DNA from: Bacteroidales bacterium
Lineage (GTDB): Bacteria; Bacteroidota; Bacteroidia; Bacteroidales; Tenuifilaceae
DNA length: 64,000 bases
Assembly (NCBI GenBank): GCA_020636835.1
Contig: JACJXC010000008.1
Coordinates: 124,001 to 188,000 of the forward strand
Direction: 5' to 3'
The position numbers and the translations under genes are program-made. The notes under the pieces were generated by a model. That model worked only from the letters and a program-made list of their open reading frames with translations, made no database searches and had not been told where the DNA came from. Every line of letters begins with the position of its first letter. Position 1 is the stretch's first letter. Positions 8,088 through 15,403 of the stretch are shown in pieces.

Positions 8088-9535
8088 CTGCCATACTTCA
8101 CATCCATTGCCACTATTAGTGCAATTAGCCCCCAGAATAGTGCGGCTATCTTATCCATGTCCAAAAAGTTATTCAGCGCACCGTGGAACACATAGGTCGA
8201 TAGCCCTATGAGAGCACCTAGTATTATCGGTTTTTCCTTTATCGATGGATTGTTTTTTATCAGCCTGAACCCACGGTAGAATACTATTCCCAATATTAAG
8301 ATGTAGCCTATTGCGCCCAGAAAACCCGCCTCGGCCATAAGCCCAAGGTATTCGCTATGCGCATTGCCCTTCTCGCCACGGTTAGAGCTGGCAATGGTTT
8401 TAAGATGTGAGGGTTGGTATGGGGCGTATAGGAACATGTATGTGCCGGGTCCATATCCAAAGAGTGGGCGTTCGCGGAACATCCGTATGGCCGATATCCA
8501 GCGGTTGAGCCGCTCAACGTTTGAATCGTCGGTTTTGATGTTGGTAACAGATTTTAGGTGCTCCTGCAGGTTGCCGCTCGATGCTGTTTCGTTATTATTT
8601 AGCCATCGCGATATGTCGTTTTGGAAAGCCACCGCTAACATGGTTATCGAAATTGCCGCTATCAGTATTGTCCTGATGCGGATGCGGAGGAACCAGATTC
8701 CCCAAATGCCCAGCCCAAACACCAAGCTTAGCCATGCAGCTCTGGAGTATGACAGGATTAGTGCCATTAAAAGGAATAGGGTTATAGTCGTTAGCCCTAT
8801 TTTTACCAGCCTATTTCTGAATATAAATATCAATCCGATCACTACTGGAATTACGAAAGCAAGAGCCGCTCCGTACGATGTGTGATCGGTAAAATATGGG
8901 TTGCACGATCCGTGTGCGGATTGCTTATCGAATAGCCCGCGCCCTACTTGATGGTAAAGGCTTATAAATATTACAATAACCAGCCCTGCAATGAATAATC
9001 CGAAATAGTATTTGAAGTTTTGACTATTGGTGAGGAATAAACGGTATGCGATGTAGAAGAATACTCCGATGAACCAGATTCGTACCAGCGTGTATTTTAT
9101 CGATACAACCGGCATTTTGCTGGCCACCGATGCTATAATTAACCATCCCAGGTAAAATACAATTGCCCAGAATATCGGGTGTTGGGTGAGCGCCTTGTTG
9201 AACGATTGCTCGTGTATCGATTTAAAGATTATCAGTAGTAAAAATGCTAGTATTAACGGTTCGGTGGGTATCCATAGGTCGAAACTCAAACCTCCAATGT
9301 ACTCGCTTAACGGGACGGATAGGGGTGTGAGGAATATTAGTAAATAGTACACGGTTTTCGTATAGAGAATAAATACGATTAGGGCAACCAGCGCGAACGG
9401 TACGAGGGTTAGGTTGGAATGGTCGATGGCAATTAGATATGTGTTAACCAGTATAAAGGCTAACGATAGTATCAGTACCAACGGTTTACCCACGATACCC
9501 TTGATGCTATTGGCTATGCTTTGCTTAAAAATCAA
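8042..9535 (-). CDS. O-antigen ligase/polymerase family membrane protein
   Basis: 497 aa from a TTG start at 9535, 8 bp after the upstream Wzz-like gene; no better ATG is nearby. About ten to twelve hydrophobic segments and a large periplasmic loop (roughly residues 310-390) carrying the Wzy_C/WaaL-type segment RERPLFGYGPGTYMFLYAPY and NAHSEYLGLMAEAG, where Arg and His residues are typical of O-antigen ligases and polymerases. Probably polymerises or ligates a surface polysaccharide in the inner membrane, together with the chain-length protein upstream. No glycosyltransferases are beside it. The 3' end overlaps the convergent phosphatase gene by 46 bp. Confidence 0.82.
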   Translation of the reverse strand: MIFKQSIANSIKGIVGKPLVLILSLAFILVNTYLIAIDHSNLTLVPFALVALIVFILYTKTVYYLLIFLTPLSVPLSEYIGGLSFDLWIPTEPLILAFLLLIIFKSIHEQSFNKALTQHPIFWAIVFYLGWLIIASVASKMPVVSIKYTLVRIWFIGVFFYIAYRLFLTNSQNFKYYFGLFIAGLVIVIFISLYHQVGRGLFDKQSAHGSCNPYFTDHTSYGAALAFVIPVVIGLIFIFRNRLVKIGLTTITLFLLMALILSYSRAAWLSLVFGLGIWGIWFLRIRIRTILIAAISITMLAVAFQNDISRWLNNNETASSGNLQEHLKSVTNIKTDDSNVERLNRWISAIRMFRERPLFGYGPGTYMFLYAPYQPSHLKTIASSNRGEKGNAHSEYLGLMAEAGFLGAIGYILILGIVFYRGFRLIKNNPSIKEKPIILGALIGLSTYVFHGALNNFLDMDKIAALFWGLIALIVAMDVKYGSYRKSKPSIDTSSKI

Positions 9536-9543
9536 TGTTGAAT

Positions 9544-10551
9544 TTAATTTTTGATGATTCTGCGCAGCGATTCCGTTACGATAATAGCAAATACGGCAAA
9601 GAACTCCGAGGATAGTAACGAAAGTAAGATTATTATCAACCGTTTAGGGTATGCTTTTTTGTCGGCAGCAACCGCACGATCTATTACAAACTGGCTGGGG
9701 ATGCTTTGCTCCGCTTCTACTTCAATAATTTTAAGGCTACGGCGTAACTTGGTTAGTTGTTCTGCCATCTGCTTTATCTCGTCGCAGTAGCGTTTGTACT
9801 TGCTCCCGTAAAGTTGTAGTGGCTTAATCTGTTTTTCTAGTATTGCAATAGATCGTTTGTCGTTGGCCAGTAATGCTTTTGTGTAGTCTTTGTAGTATTG
9901 TTCCGCTTGTTCTTTCAAATCCACCACGCCATTGAGCATTACCATGCGCAGAGAGTCCTCAAGTGCTTGCATCTCCTTAAGTCCATTCCCTAACTGTTTT
10001 TCGAGCGATTCTTTCGCTTTTACTGCAATTTGGGCTTTTACTGAGCGCATTTTGGTGTCGGACATGTCAACCACCGTGTTGGCAATTCTAGCGGCCATCT
10101 CGGGGTTGTAATCCAGTACTTCAATAATTATACTCTGGTACTGTGTGGGCATAACCCGAACACTTTGGTCGTATCTAGAGTAGGTTTTATTCTTGGCCGA
10201 TGATTCCTCTGGAGTGATTCCGTAGTAGGCCATTAGGTTTAATTTGGCAATAACCGAATCCTTTAGCGAGCGCGAGGTGATAATCTGGAGGAATTGCTCT
10301 GCCTCCTCGGTTTCGCCGAATACCGTGAGGCCCTCCTGTTTCATCTGTGTGAATAGATCTTTGGATGCCTGGTTGGCCACCGGAGGAAAAATGATTGCCG
10401 TTGATTTGAACTTCGGTTTTATTGTGAATGCCGCAATTGTTGAGGCTAGAATGGCCACTGCACCCACGATTATAAGAATCTTCCGGTAGCCCCATAGTGT
10501 GGTTAGTAATGAGGAGGTGCTTAGCTCAAAGCTGTTATTATTGTCTGTCAT
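9544..10551 (-). CDS. Wzz/chain-length determinant family protein
   Basis: 335 aa. Topology is that of polysaccharide copolymerases: an N-terminal membrane segment (ILIIVGAVAILASTIAAFTI), a long periplasmic alpha-helical region with coiled coil, and a C-terminal membrane segment (RLIIILLSLLSSEFFAVFAII) preceded by a Pro-containing stretch (AVAADKKAYPKRL). There is no fused BY-kinase domain, so it is the Wzz-only form, setting polysaccharide chain length. It is the first gene of a two-gene unit with the ligase/polymerase protein, and a terminator separates it from tyrS upstream. Confidence 0.85.
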   Translation of the reverse strand: MTDNNNSFELSTSSLLTTLWGYRKILIIVGAVAILASTIAAFTIKPKFKSTAIIFPPVANQASKDLFTQMKQEGLTVFGETEEAEQFLQIITSRSLKDSVIAKLNLMAYYGITPEESSAKNKTYSRYDQSVRVMPTQYQSIIIEVLDYNPEMAARIANTVVDMSDTKMRSVKAQIAVKAKESLEKQLGNGLKEMQALEDSLRMVMLNGVVDLKEQAEQYYKDYTKALLANDKRSIAILEKQIKPLQLYGSKYKRYCDEIKQMAEQLTKLRRSLKIIEVEAEQSIPSQFVIDRAVAADKKAYPKRLIIILLSLLSSEFFAVFAIIVTESLRRIIKN

Positions 10552-10576
10552 TCCTGTTATTATGATTGTTTAAAGG

Positions 10577-10607
10577 AAAAACCCTCCCGGTTACCGAAAG
10601 GGTTTTT
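10577..10607 (-). terminator. Rho-independent terminator after tyrS
   Basis: Inverted repeat AAAAACCCT (10577-10585) / AGGGTTTTT (10599-10607) with a smaller internal stem CGGT/ACCG. It lies 15 bp beyond the tyrS stop codon and on the minus strand ends in a T-run. Confidence 0.85.
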
Positions 10608-10621
10608 CTATAACGTGAAAT

Positions 10622-11914
10622 CTAAATGGCTAGTATGATGTTGTAACTCTTTTTACCCTTCTGCACAAGCAGGTATTTTGCATTTATCAGATGTGCGGCG
10701 GTTATTATCTCCTCGGGGTTATTTATTTTTTCCTTGTTGATGCTTAATCCACCGCCTTGGATTAACCGGCGGAGTTCTCCTTTCGATGGGAATACCTTGG
10801 TGTGCTCAACGGTTAGTGCCGAAAGGGGAACGCCCTCGTTTAAAAGGGATTTGCTAATCTCGAAGGTAGGAACCCCTTCGAAAACCGACAGGAATGTTTC
10901 CTCGTCGATTCGTTTCAGGGAGTCGGTGGTTGCATTGCCAAATAGCATTTCCGATGCCTCCACGGCTGCGTTATAGTCGGTTTCGGAGTGAACCATTATG
11001 GTTATCTCGCGGGCCAATCGTTTCTGCAGTTTTCGCTCGTGTGGTGCCTGCTTATGTTCCGAAACCAAGCTTTCAACCTCGTTGCGTGTTAGCAGTGTGA
11101 ATATCTTGATGTATTTTTCGGCATCTTCGTCCGATGTGTTTAGCCAGAACTGGTAGAACTTGTAGGGTGAGGTGAGTTTCTTGTCGAGCCATACGTTTCC
11201 CTGTTCGGTTTTGCCAAATTTGCCGCCATCGGCCTTGGTGATTAGCGGGCAGGTTAGCGCAAACGCTTCGCCTCCCAGTTTGCGCCGAATTAGCTCAGTG
11301 CCGGTGGTTATATTGCCCCATTGATCCGAGCCGCCCATCTGCAATTTGCAGCCCAATGCTTGGTATAGATGAAGGAAATCGGTTCCCTGAACCAACTGGT
11401 AGGTAAACTCGGTGAACGACATGCCTACCGACGATTCCGAGCTGAGCCGCTTTTTCACCGAGTCCTTGCTCATCATGTAGTTCACGGTGAGATGCTTGCC
11501 AATGTCGCGGATAAAGGAGAGGAACGAGAATTCCTTCATCCAGTCGTAGTTATTAACCATAAGCGCCGCGTTGGGCTCTTTCGATTCGAAATCGAGGAAT
11601 TGGCCCAGCTGTTTTTTTAGGCATTCCTGGTTGTGCCGTAGCGTTGTTTCGTCGAGCAGGTTTCGCTCCTGCGATTTGCCCGAGGGGTCGCCAATCATGC
11701 CGGTAGCACCACCAACCAGAACCACCGGGCGATGTCCGCATCGCTGGAAGTGTTTAAGCATCATCACCGATACCAAGTGCCCAATGTGTAGCGAGTCCGC
11801 TGTGGGGTCTATCCCAACGTATGCCGTGGTCATCTCCTTGGCCAGCAGCTCTTCGGTGCCTGGCATGATGTCGTGGATCATTCCACGCCATTTGAGTTCC
11901 TCAATAAAATTCAT
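10622..11914 (-). CDS. tyrS: Tyrosyl-tRNA synthetase
   Basis: 430 aa from ATG 11914, the usual bacterial length. A longer frame from 11959 is rejected because a -7 box lies at 11957-11964, so that start would precede transcription. Charges tRNA-Tyr with tyrosine in the cytosol. Seen: class I HIGH motif at residues 43-46 (ADSLHIGHLVS), tyrosine-pocket region (YQLVQGTDFLHLYQ), the KMSKS equivalent KFGKTEQGNVWLD, and a C-terminal S4 RNA-binding domain (FPSKGELRRLIQGGGLSIN). A strong terminator follows it. Confidence 0.97.
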   Translation of the reverse strand: MNFIEELKWRGMIHDIMPGTEELLAKEMTTAYVGIDPTADSLHIGHLVSVMMLKHFQRCGHRPVVLVGGATGMIGDPSGKSQERNLLDETTLRHNQECLKKQLGQFLDFESKEPNAALMVNNYDWMKEFSFLSFIRDIGKHLTVNYMMSKDSVKKRLSSESSVGMSFTEFTYQLVQGTDFLHLYQALGCKLQMGGSDQWGNITTGTELIRRKLGGEAFALTCPLITKADGGKFGKTEQGNVWLDKKLTSPYKFYQFWLNTSDEDAEKYIKIFTLLTRNEVESLVSEHKQAPHERKLQKRLAREITIMVHSETDYNAAVEASEMLFGNATTDSLKRIDEETFLSVFEGVPTFEISKSLLNEGVPLSALTVEHTKVFPSKGELRRLIQGGGLSINKEKINNPEEIITAAHLINAKYLLVQKGKKSYNIILAI

Positions 11915-11956
11915 TGTATGTGTGGTTATGTAAATATCGATACCTAAAATCGGATT

Positions 11957-11964
11957 CAAAGATA
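11957..11964 (-). promoter_or_regulatory. Bacteroidetes -7 promoter element for tyrS
   Basis: On the minus strand this reads TATCTTTG, an exact TAnnTTTG match, 42 bp upstream of the tyrS ATG. No clear -33 element is seen. Its position supports the shorter tyrS start. Confidence 0.55.
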
Positions 11965-12016
11965 TGGCTTTTCGGTTGGATTTTTGGTAATGGAGCTCGG
12001 AATAGTATTCGGTCGT

Positions 12017-12556
12017 TTATTTGTTTTCGGCCTCGGGCTGGAACTGCTCCTGAATTGTGCCTTTAATTGAGTCGAAGTTTAGGTATGGGAAAACTGCAGG
12101 GGCCAGTTTCGATAGCGGATGGTAAATGTAAGACTTTTCAGTGTCGGCCTGTGTGTATAGGTTCATTCGGACATTTACCTTTTCCACCAGTACAATTATC
12201 ACGCTTAGGATAAAAGCGTTTATGATAATCCCGAAAATTAGCCCTGCAACTTTGTTTACGATGCCCAGAACAGTTAGATTGAATAATCCTTCGATTAGTT
12301 TGCCTAAAAAGTGAACTGCAATAACGATAGCCACAAAGGTGATGGCAAACGATACTAGCGGTAAGTACTGTCCGGTAATGTTAAATTTTTCGGCTAGCAG
12401 CGTGGCCGTGAAATCCGAAAACCTGATGGCTCCCCAGATGCCAAGGAGTAGTGCTGCGAGTGAGAATAGTTGAGCAATTAACCCCTTGGTAAATCCTCTT
12501 ACTGCGCCGAGCACAATTAGCGCGGCCAGAATTATGTCGATAATGTAGAATGTCAC
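12017..12556 (-). CDS. CvpA family membrane protein
   Basis: 179 aa from GTG 12556; no ATG is available near the start. Four hydrophobic segments in the CvpA pattern: FYIIDIILAALIVLGAVRGFTKGL at the N-terminus with the conserved GxxxGxTKG-like turn, then LFSLAALLLGIWGAI, LVSFAITFVAIVIAVHFLG and LIFGIIINAFILSVIIVLVE. CvpA proteins are inner-membrane proteins first linked to colicin V production and of uncertain general role. It follows the ArsR gene by 18 bp on the same strand, so the two are probably one operon. Confidence 0.85.
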   Translation of the reverse strand: MTFYIIDIILAALIVLGAVRGFTKGLIAQLFSLAALLLGIWGAIRFSDFTATLLAEKFNITGQYLPLVSFAITFVAIVIAVHFLGKLIEGLFNLTVLGIVNKVAGLIFGIIINAFILSVIIVLVEKVNVRMNLYTQADTEKSYIYHPLSKLAPAVFPYLNFDSIKGTIQEQFQPEAENK

Positions 12557-12574
12557 TTTATTGGCTGTTTTGAA

Positions 12575-12877
12575 TTAAATGGCGCATCGGCCTACGCAAT
12601 CGAGTATTTTTCCCAGATTTTCGTTGCGCAAGAAGTAGAACGTGTTTTTACCATCGCGCTTGCACGACAGGATTCCTTTGTCCTTTAGAATACCTAGGTG
12701 GTGCGATGCTGTGGATTGCTCTATTTTAAGAGTTTCGTGAATTTCGGTTACGGTGAGCCGCTTGTTATCCTCTAACAGGCTGATTATGGCAATTCGCATT
12801 GGATGCGCAATTGCTTTCAGCATGTTGGCCGCCTGCTCTAGCTGCTCAATCTTTAGTTCTTTTATCTGTATCATCAT
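12575..12877 (-). CDS. ArsR family winged-helix transcriptional regulator
   Basis: 100 aa. A compact ArsR/SmtB-type repressor: helix-turn-helix LKAIAHPMRIAIISLLED, recognition-helix region QSTASHHLGILKDKGILSCKRDGK, and the wing. Start could be either of two adjacent ATGs (12877 or 12874). Cysteines sit in the wing (SCKRDGK) and in a C-terminal CVGRC pair, which could bind a metal or sense redox state or sulfide; this is inference. A perfect 9-bp inverted repeat 20 bp upstream is a likely autoregulatory operator. cvpA follows in the same direction. Confidence 0.9.
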   Translation of the reverse strand: MMIQIKELKIEQLEQAANMLKAIAHPMRIAIISLLEDNKRLTVTEIHETLKIEQSTASHHLGILKDKGILSCKRDGKNTFYFLRNENLGKILDCVGRCAI

Positions 12878-12896
12878 ATAACTATTTGCAAATCAG

Positions 12897-12923
12897 AATA
12901 TATTTAATCCATGCAAATATATT
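12897..12923. promoter_or_regulatory. Candidate ArsR operator
   Basis: Perfect inverted repeat AATATATTT (12897-12905) / AAATATATT (12915-12923) with a 9-bp spacer, centred about 33 bp upstream of the arsR-type start codon and within the divergent region shared with the polyprenyl synthase gene. Size and symmetry suit a dimeric ArsR repressor. AT richness makes chance similarity possible. Confidence 0.5.
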
Positions 12924-13061
12924 AATAATTTATTTTGTTTTGGGCAGCACGCCGTTTTTTTTAACACGTTTTAAAACAATCGCTTTTTAATCCTTGTTTA
13001 CTAATTAGTTTCGAAAAATGTGGTTATTTTGCTACTGCAAATTGAATAAACGGATACTTTG

Positions 13062-14030
13062 ATGCTCGATACTATAAAACAGCCTATTAACGATCACCTG
13101 AAGCGCTTTGAGCCTTACTTTAAGGAGCGCATGAGCACAAAGGTGTCGTTGCTAAATGTTATCACCAATTACATCTACCGGCGAAAGGGTAAGCAGTTGC
13201 GTCCCATAATAGTTTTCCTTTCGGCGGGTTTGAATGGAAAAATCGACAACGACACGTATGTAGCCGCCGGAATGATTGAGTTGCTGCATACTGCAACGCT
13301 TATTCACGACGATGTGGTGGACGAGGCCTACGAGCGACGTGGTTTTTTATCCATCAATGCTCTTTGGCGTTCGAAGGTGGCTGTGCTGGTGGGCGATTAT
13401 CTGCTCTCGCGCGGATTGTTGGTGGCCATCGAGAATAACCAGTTCGAATTGTTGCGGGTAATGAGTAGTGCGGTTAACGATATGAGCGAGGGGGAACTTC
13501 TCCAGATTGAGCGTTCGCGGAAAATGAATATCGATGAGCCCACATACTATGAGATTATTCGGAAAAAAACCGCATCGCTTATCGCATCGTGTTGTGCCAA
13601 TGGGGCTATCTCGGCTGGAGCCACAGCAGAGAATGTTGCCTTAATGAAGGAGTTTGGCATCAATTTGGGCACTGCGTTCCAAATCCGCGACGATTTGTTC
13701 GATTACCAGTCAACCGGGTTAATAGGGAAACCCACCGGGAACGATATTAAGGAGAAGAAGCTTACCCTTCCGTTAATTTACTCTTTGGCTGTTGCCAATC
13801 CGAATGAGAGCAAGCGTATTTTAAACCTTATCCGTCACAATAGTAAGCAGGCGGAAACCGTATCGGCCGTGGTCGATTTTGTTAGCCAGAATGGGGGTAT
13901 AGAATATACTGTTAAGCAGATGAATGCGTTCCGCGATCGCTCGCTCGAAATACTAAAACAATTCCCCGAGTCGGAATTCCGCAATTCGCTGGAGTTGCTC
14001 GTTAATTTTGTGGTTGAACGGCAAAAGTAG
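13062..14030 (+). CDS. ispB: Polyprenyl (octaprenyl-type) diphosphate synthase
   Basis: 322 aa from ATG 13062 (a TTG lies just before it). Long-chain trans-prenyltransferase that condenses isopentenyl diphosphate onto an allylic primer, probably for the menaquinone side chain. Both Asp-rich motifs are present: first LIHDDVVDEAYERRG (DDxxD) and second IRDDLFDYQSTGLIGKPTGND, with the RGK..R substrate-binding segment YRRKGKQLRPI near residue 45. Length fits IspB-like enzymes. Chain length cannot be read with certainty. Divergent from the ArsR gene; convergent with the dGTPase gene 3 bp away. Confidence 0.92.
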   Translation: MLDTIKQPINDHLKRFEPYFKERMSTKVSLLNVITNYIYRRKGKQLRPIIVFLSAGLNGKIDNDTYVAAGMIELLHTATLIHDDVVDEAYERRGFLSINALWRSKVAVLVGDYLLSRGLLVAIENNQFELLRVMSSAVNDMSEGELLQIERSRKMNIDEPTYYEIIRKKTASLIASCCANGAISAGATAENVALMKEFGINLGTAFQIRDDLFDYQSTGLIGKPTGNDIKEKKLTLPLIYSLAVANPNESKRILNLIRHNSKQAETVSAVVDFVSQNGGIEYTVKQMNAFRDRSLEILKQFPESEFRNSLELLVNFVVERQK

Positions 14031-14033
14031 AGG

Positions 14034-15353
14034 CTATAGGGTGGGCAGGTTTATGCCCTTAATTAGCCGGTAGGTTTCCAGCGCGTAAACATCCGTCATC
14101 CCCGAAACAAAATCCAGAATGGATAGAATTTTCTCGTAGTTGGATCCCGTTGTGTTAAACTGTGCCGGAATAAGCTGAGTAACTTTTCTCGAATAAACGG
14201 TTTCTGGGTTTAGAACCGCTTGGCAGAATATGTCGAGCAGCGAACTTAATATCTGAAAACCCGCTATTTCAATCTCTACTACTTTGCGGTGGTTGTAAAC
14301 CCTTTGAATGGCCAGTTGTTTTATGGTATCCATGGCGTCCTTTTCGGCTCCCGTTAGGTTGTCGATCAGTGGTTTTATGGGTTCGCCAGCCATGATGAGG
14401 GAATAATTATCGGCAAAAAGTCGCGAACAATTTTCAACCAATTTGCTTATTACAATGGCTCTTAGGTAGGCAATTTGCTCGTTGGGGTCGGTAACCTCTT
14501 TAAGTGTTTGGGCAATTGATTTGCGCTTGGCCTCGGTATCGTCGTCGAAGAAAGCCATGTATAGCGATTCGGTGTCTGCTGTTGTAAGTATTCCCAGCTT
14601 GTGGGCGTCCTCAATATCCATAATCTGGTAGCAAATATCGTCGGCCGCTTCAACCAGATATACCAATGGATGGCGGCAGTATTCTCCGCTTGCATTCTTT
14701 GCTATACCTGTTTCCTGGGCTATAATGTTAAACACGTCGGATTCGGCTTTAAAAAAGCCGTACTTTTTCTTCCCATGCGTCGATGGGTAAGGGTATTTAA
14801 CTATTGAGGCCAGCACCGCATTGCTCAGCCTATAACCACCCACTCGTCGGCCGTTGAATTGGTGGGTTAGAAGCCTAAGGGCATTGGCATTCCCTTCAAA
14901 ACGGGTGAGATCGTTCCATTCCCACTCGTCAACCAGTTGGCGGAATGTTTCCTCGTTGTCGGTAAAGTATTTGCGGATTGCCTCCTCGCCGCTGTGCCCG
15001 AATGGGGGATTGCCCATATCGTGGGCAAGGCACGCCGCCGAAACAATGGTGGGGATTTGGTTAAGCAGTGCCTTTTCGGAATGCGACGTGTGATTGTGAA
15101 GCCAGTTCAGAACGCTATTGCCCAGTGATCGGCCTACGCTCGAAACCTCCAGGCTGTGGGTAAGCCGGTTGTGAACAAATATTCCTCCGGGGAGAGGGAA
15201 TACCTGTGTTTTATTCTGTAACCTGCGGAATGGCGACGAAAAGATAATCCGATCGTAATCGCGTTGGAAGTCGGTTCGGCTATAATCCTGCGAGGGTTGT
15301 CCTGTGTTTTCGGCTCCGAATCGGGTTGAGTTGAGTAGGCTAATCCAGTTCAT
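14034..15353 (-). CDS. dgt: dNTP triphosphohydrolase (dGTPase)
   Basis: 439 aa. HD-domain enzyme that releases triphosphate from deoxynucleoside triphosphates, limiting dNTP pools. Seen: the N-terminal family signature SPFRRLQNKTQVFPL, first metal-ligand His in NRLTHSLEVSSVGRSLGN, HD in CLAHDMGNPPFGHSGE and the later Asp in VEAADDICYQIMDIEDA. Length matches the Dgt type 2 family. It lies downstream of the sensor gene, from which it is separated by a hairpin terminator. Confidence 0.95.
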   Translation of the reverse strand: MNWISLLNSTRFGAENTGQPSQDYSRTDFQRDYDRIIFSSPFRRLQNKTQVFPLPGGIFVHNRLTHSLEVSSVGRSLGNSVLNWLHNHTSHSEKALLNQIPTIVSAACLAHDMGNPPFGHSGEEAIRKYFTDNEETFRQLVDEWEWNDLTRFEGNANALRLLTHQFNGRRVGGYRLSNAVLASIVKYPYPSTHGKKKYGFFKAESDVFNIIAQETGIAKNASGEYCRHPLVYLVEAADDICYQIMDIEDAHKLGILTTADTESLYMAFFDDDTEAKRKSIAQTLKEVTDPNEQIAYLRAIVISKLVENCSRLFADNYSLIMAGEPIKPLIDNLTGAEKDAMDTIKQLAIQRVYNHRKVVEIEIAGFQILSSLLDIFCQAVLNPETVYSRKVTQLIPAQFNTTGSNYEKILSILDFVSGMTDVYALETYRLIKGINLPTL

Positions 15354-15369
15354 AGTGCTTGTGAAAATT

Positions 15370-15392
15370 TAGGCTCAGCAACGCTGAGCCTA
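15370..15392 (-). terminator. Terminator between sensor gene and dgt
   Basis: Perfect 10-bp stem TAGGCTCAGC / GCTGAGCCTA with a 3-nt loop, 12 bp past the stop of the upstream minus-strand sensor gene and followed on that strand by AAATTTTC. It probably ends the sensor transcript. Confidence 0.7.
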
Positions 15393-15403
15393 TTGGTATG
15401 TGT

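Noticed and set aside
12799..12990. 63-codon plus-strand frame overlapping the ArsR gene start and operator region
   Set aside because: It overlaps the N-terminal coding part of the regulator and its promoter; low complexity and no homology that I recognise.
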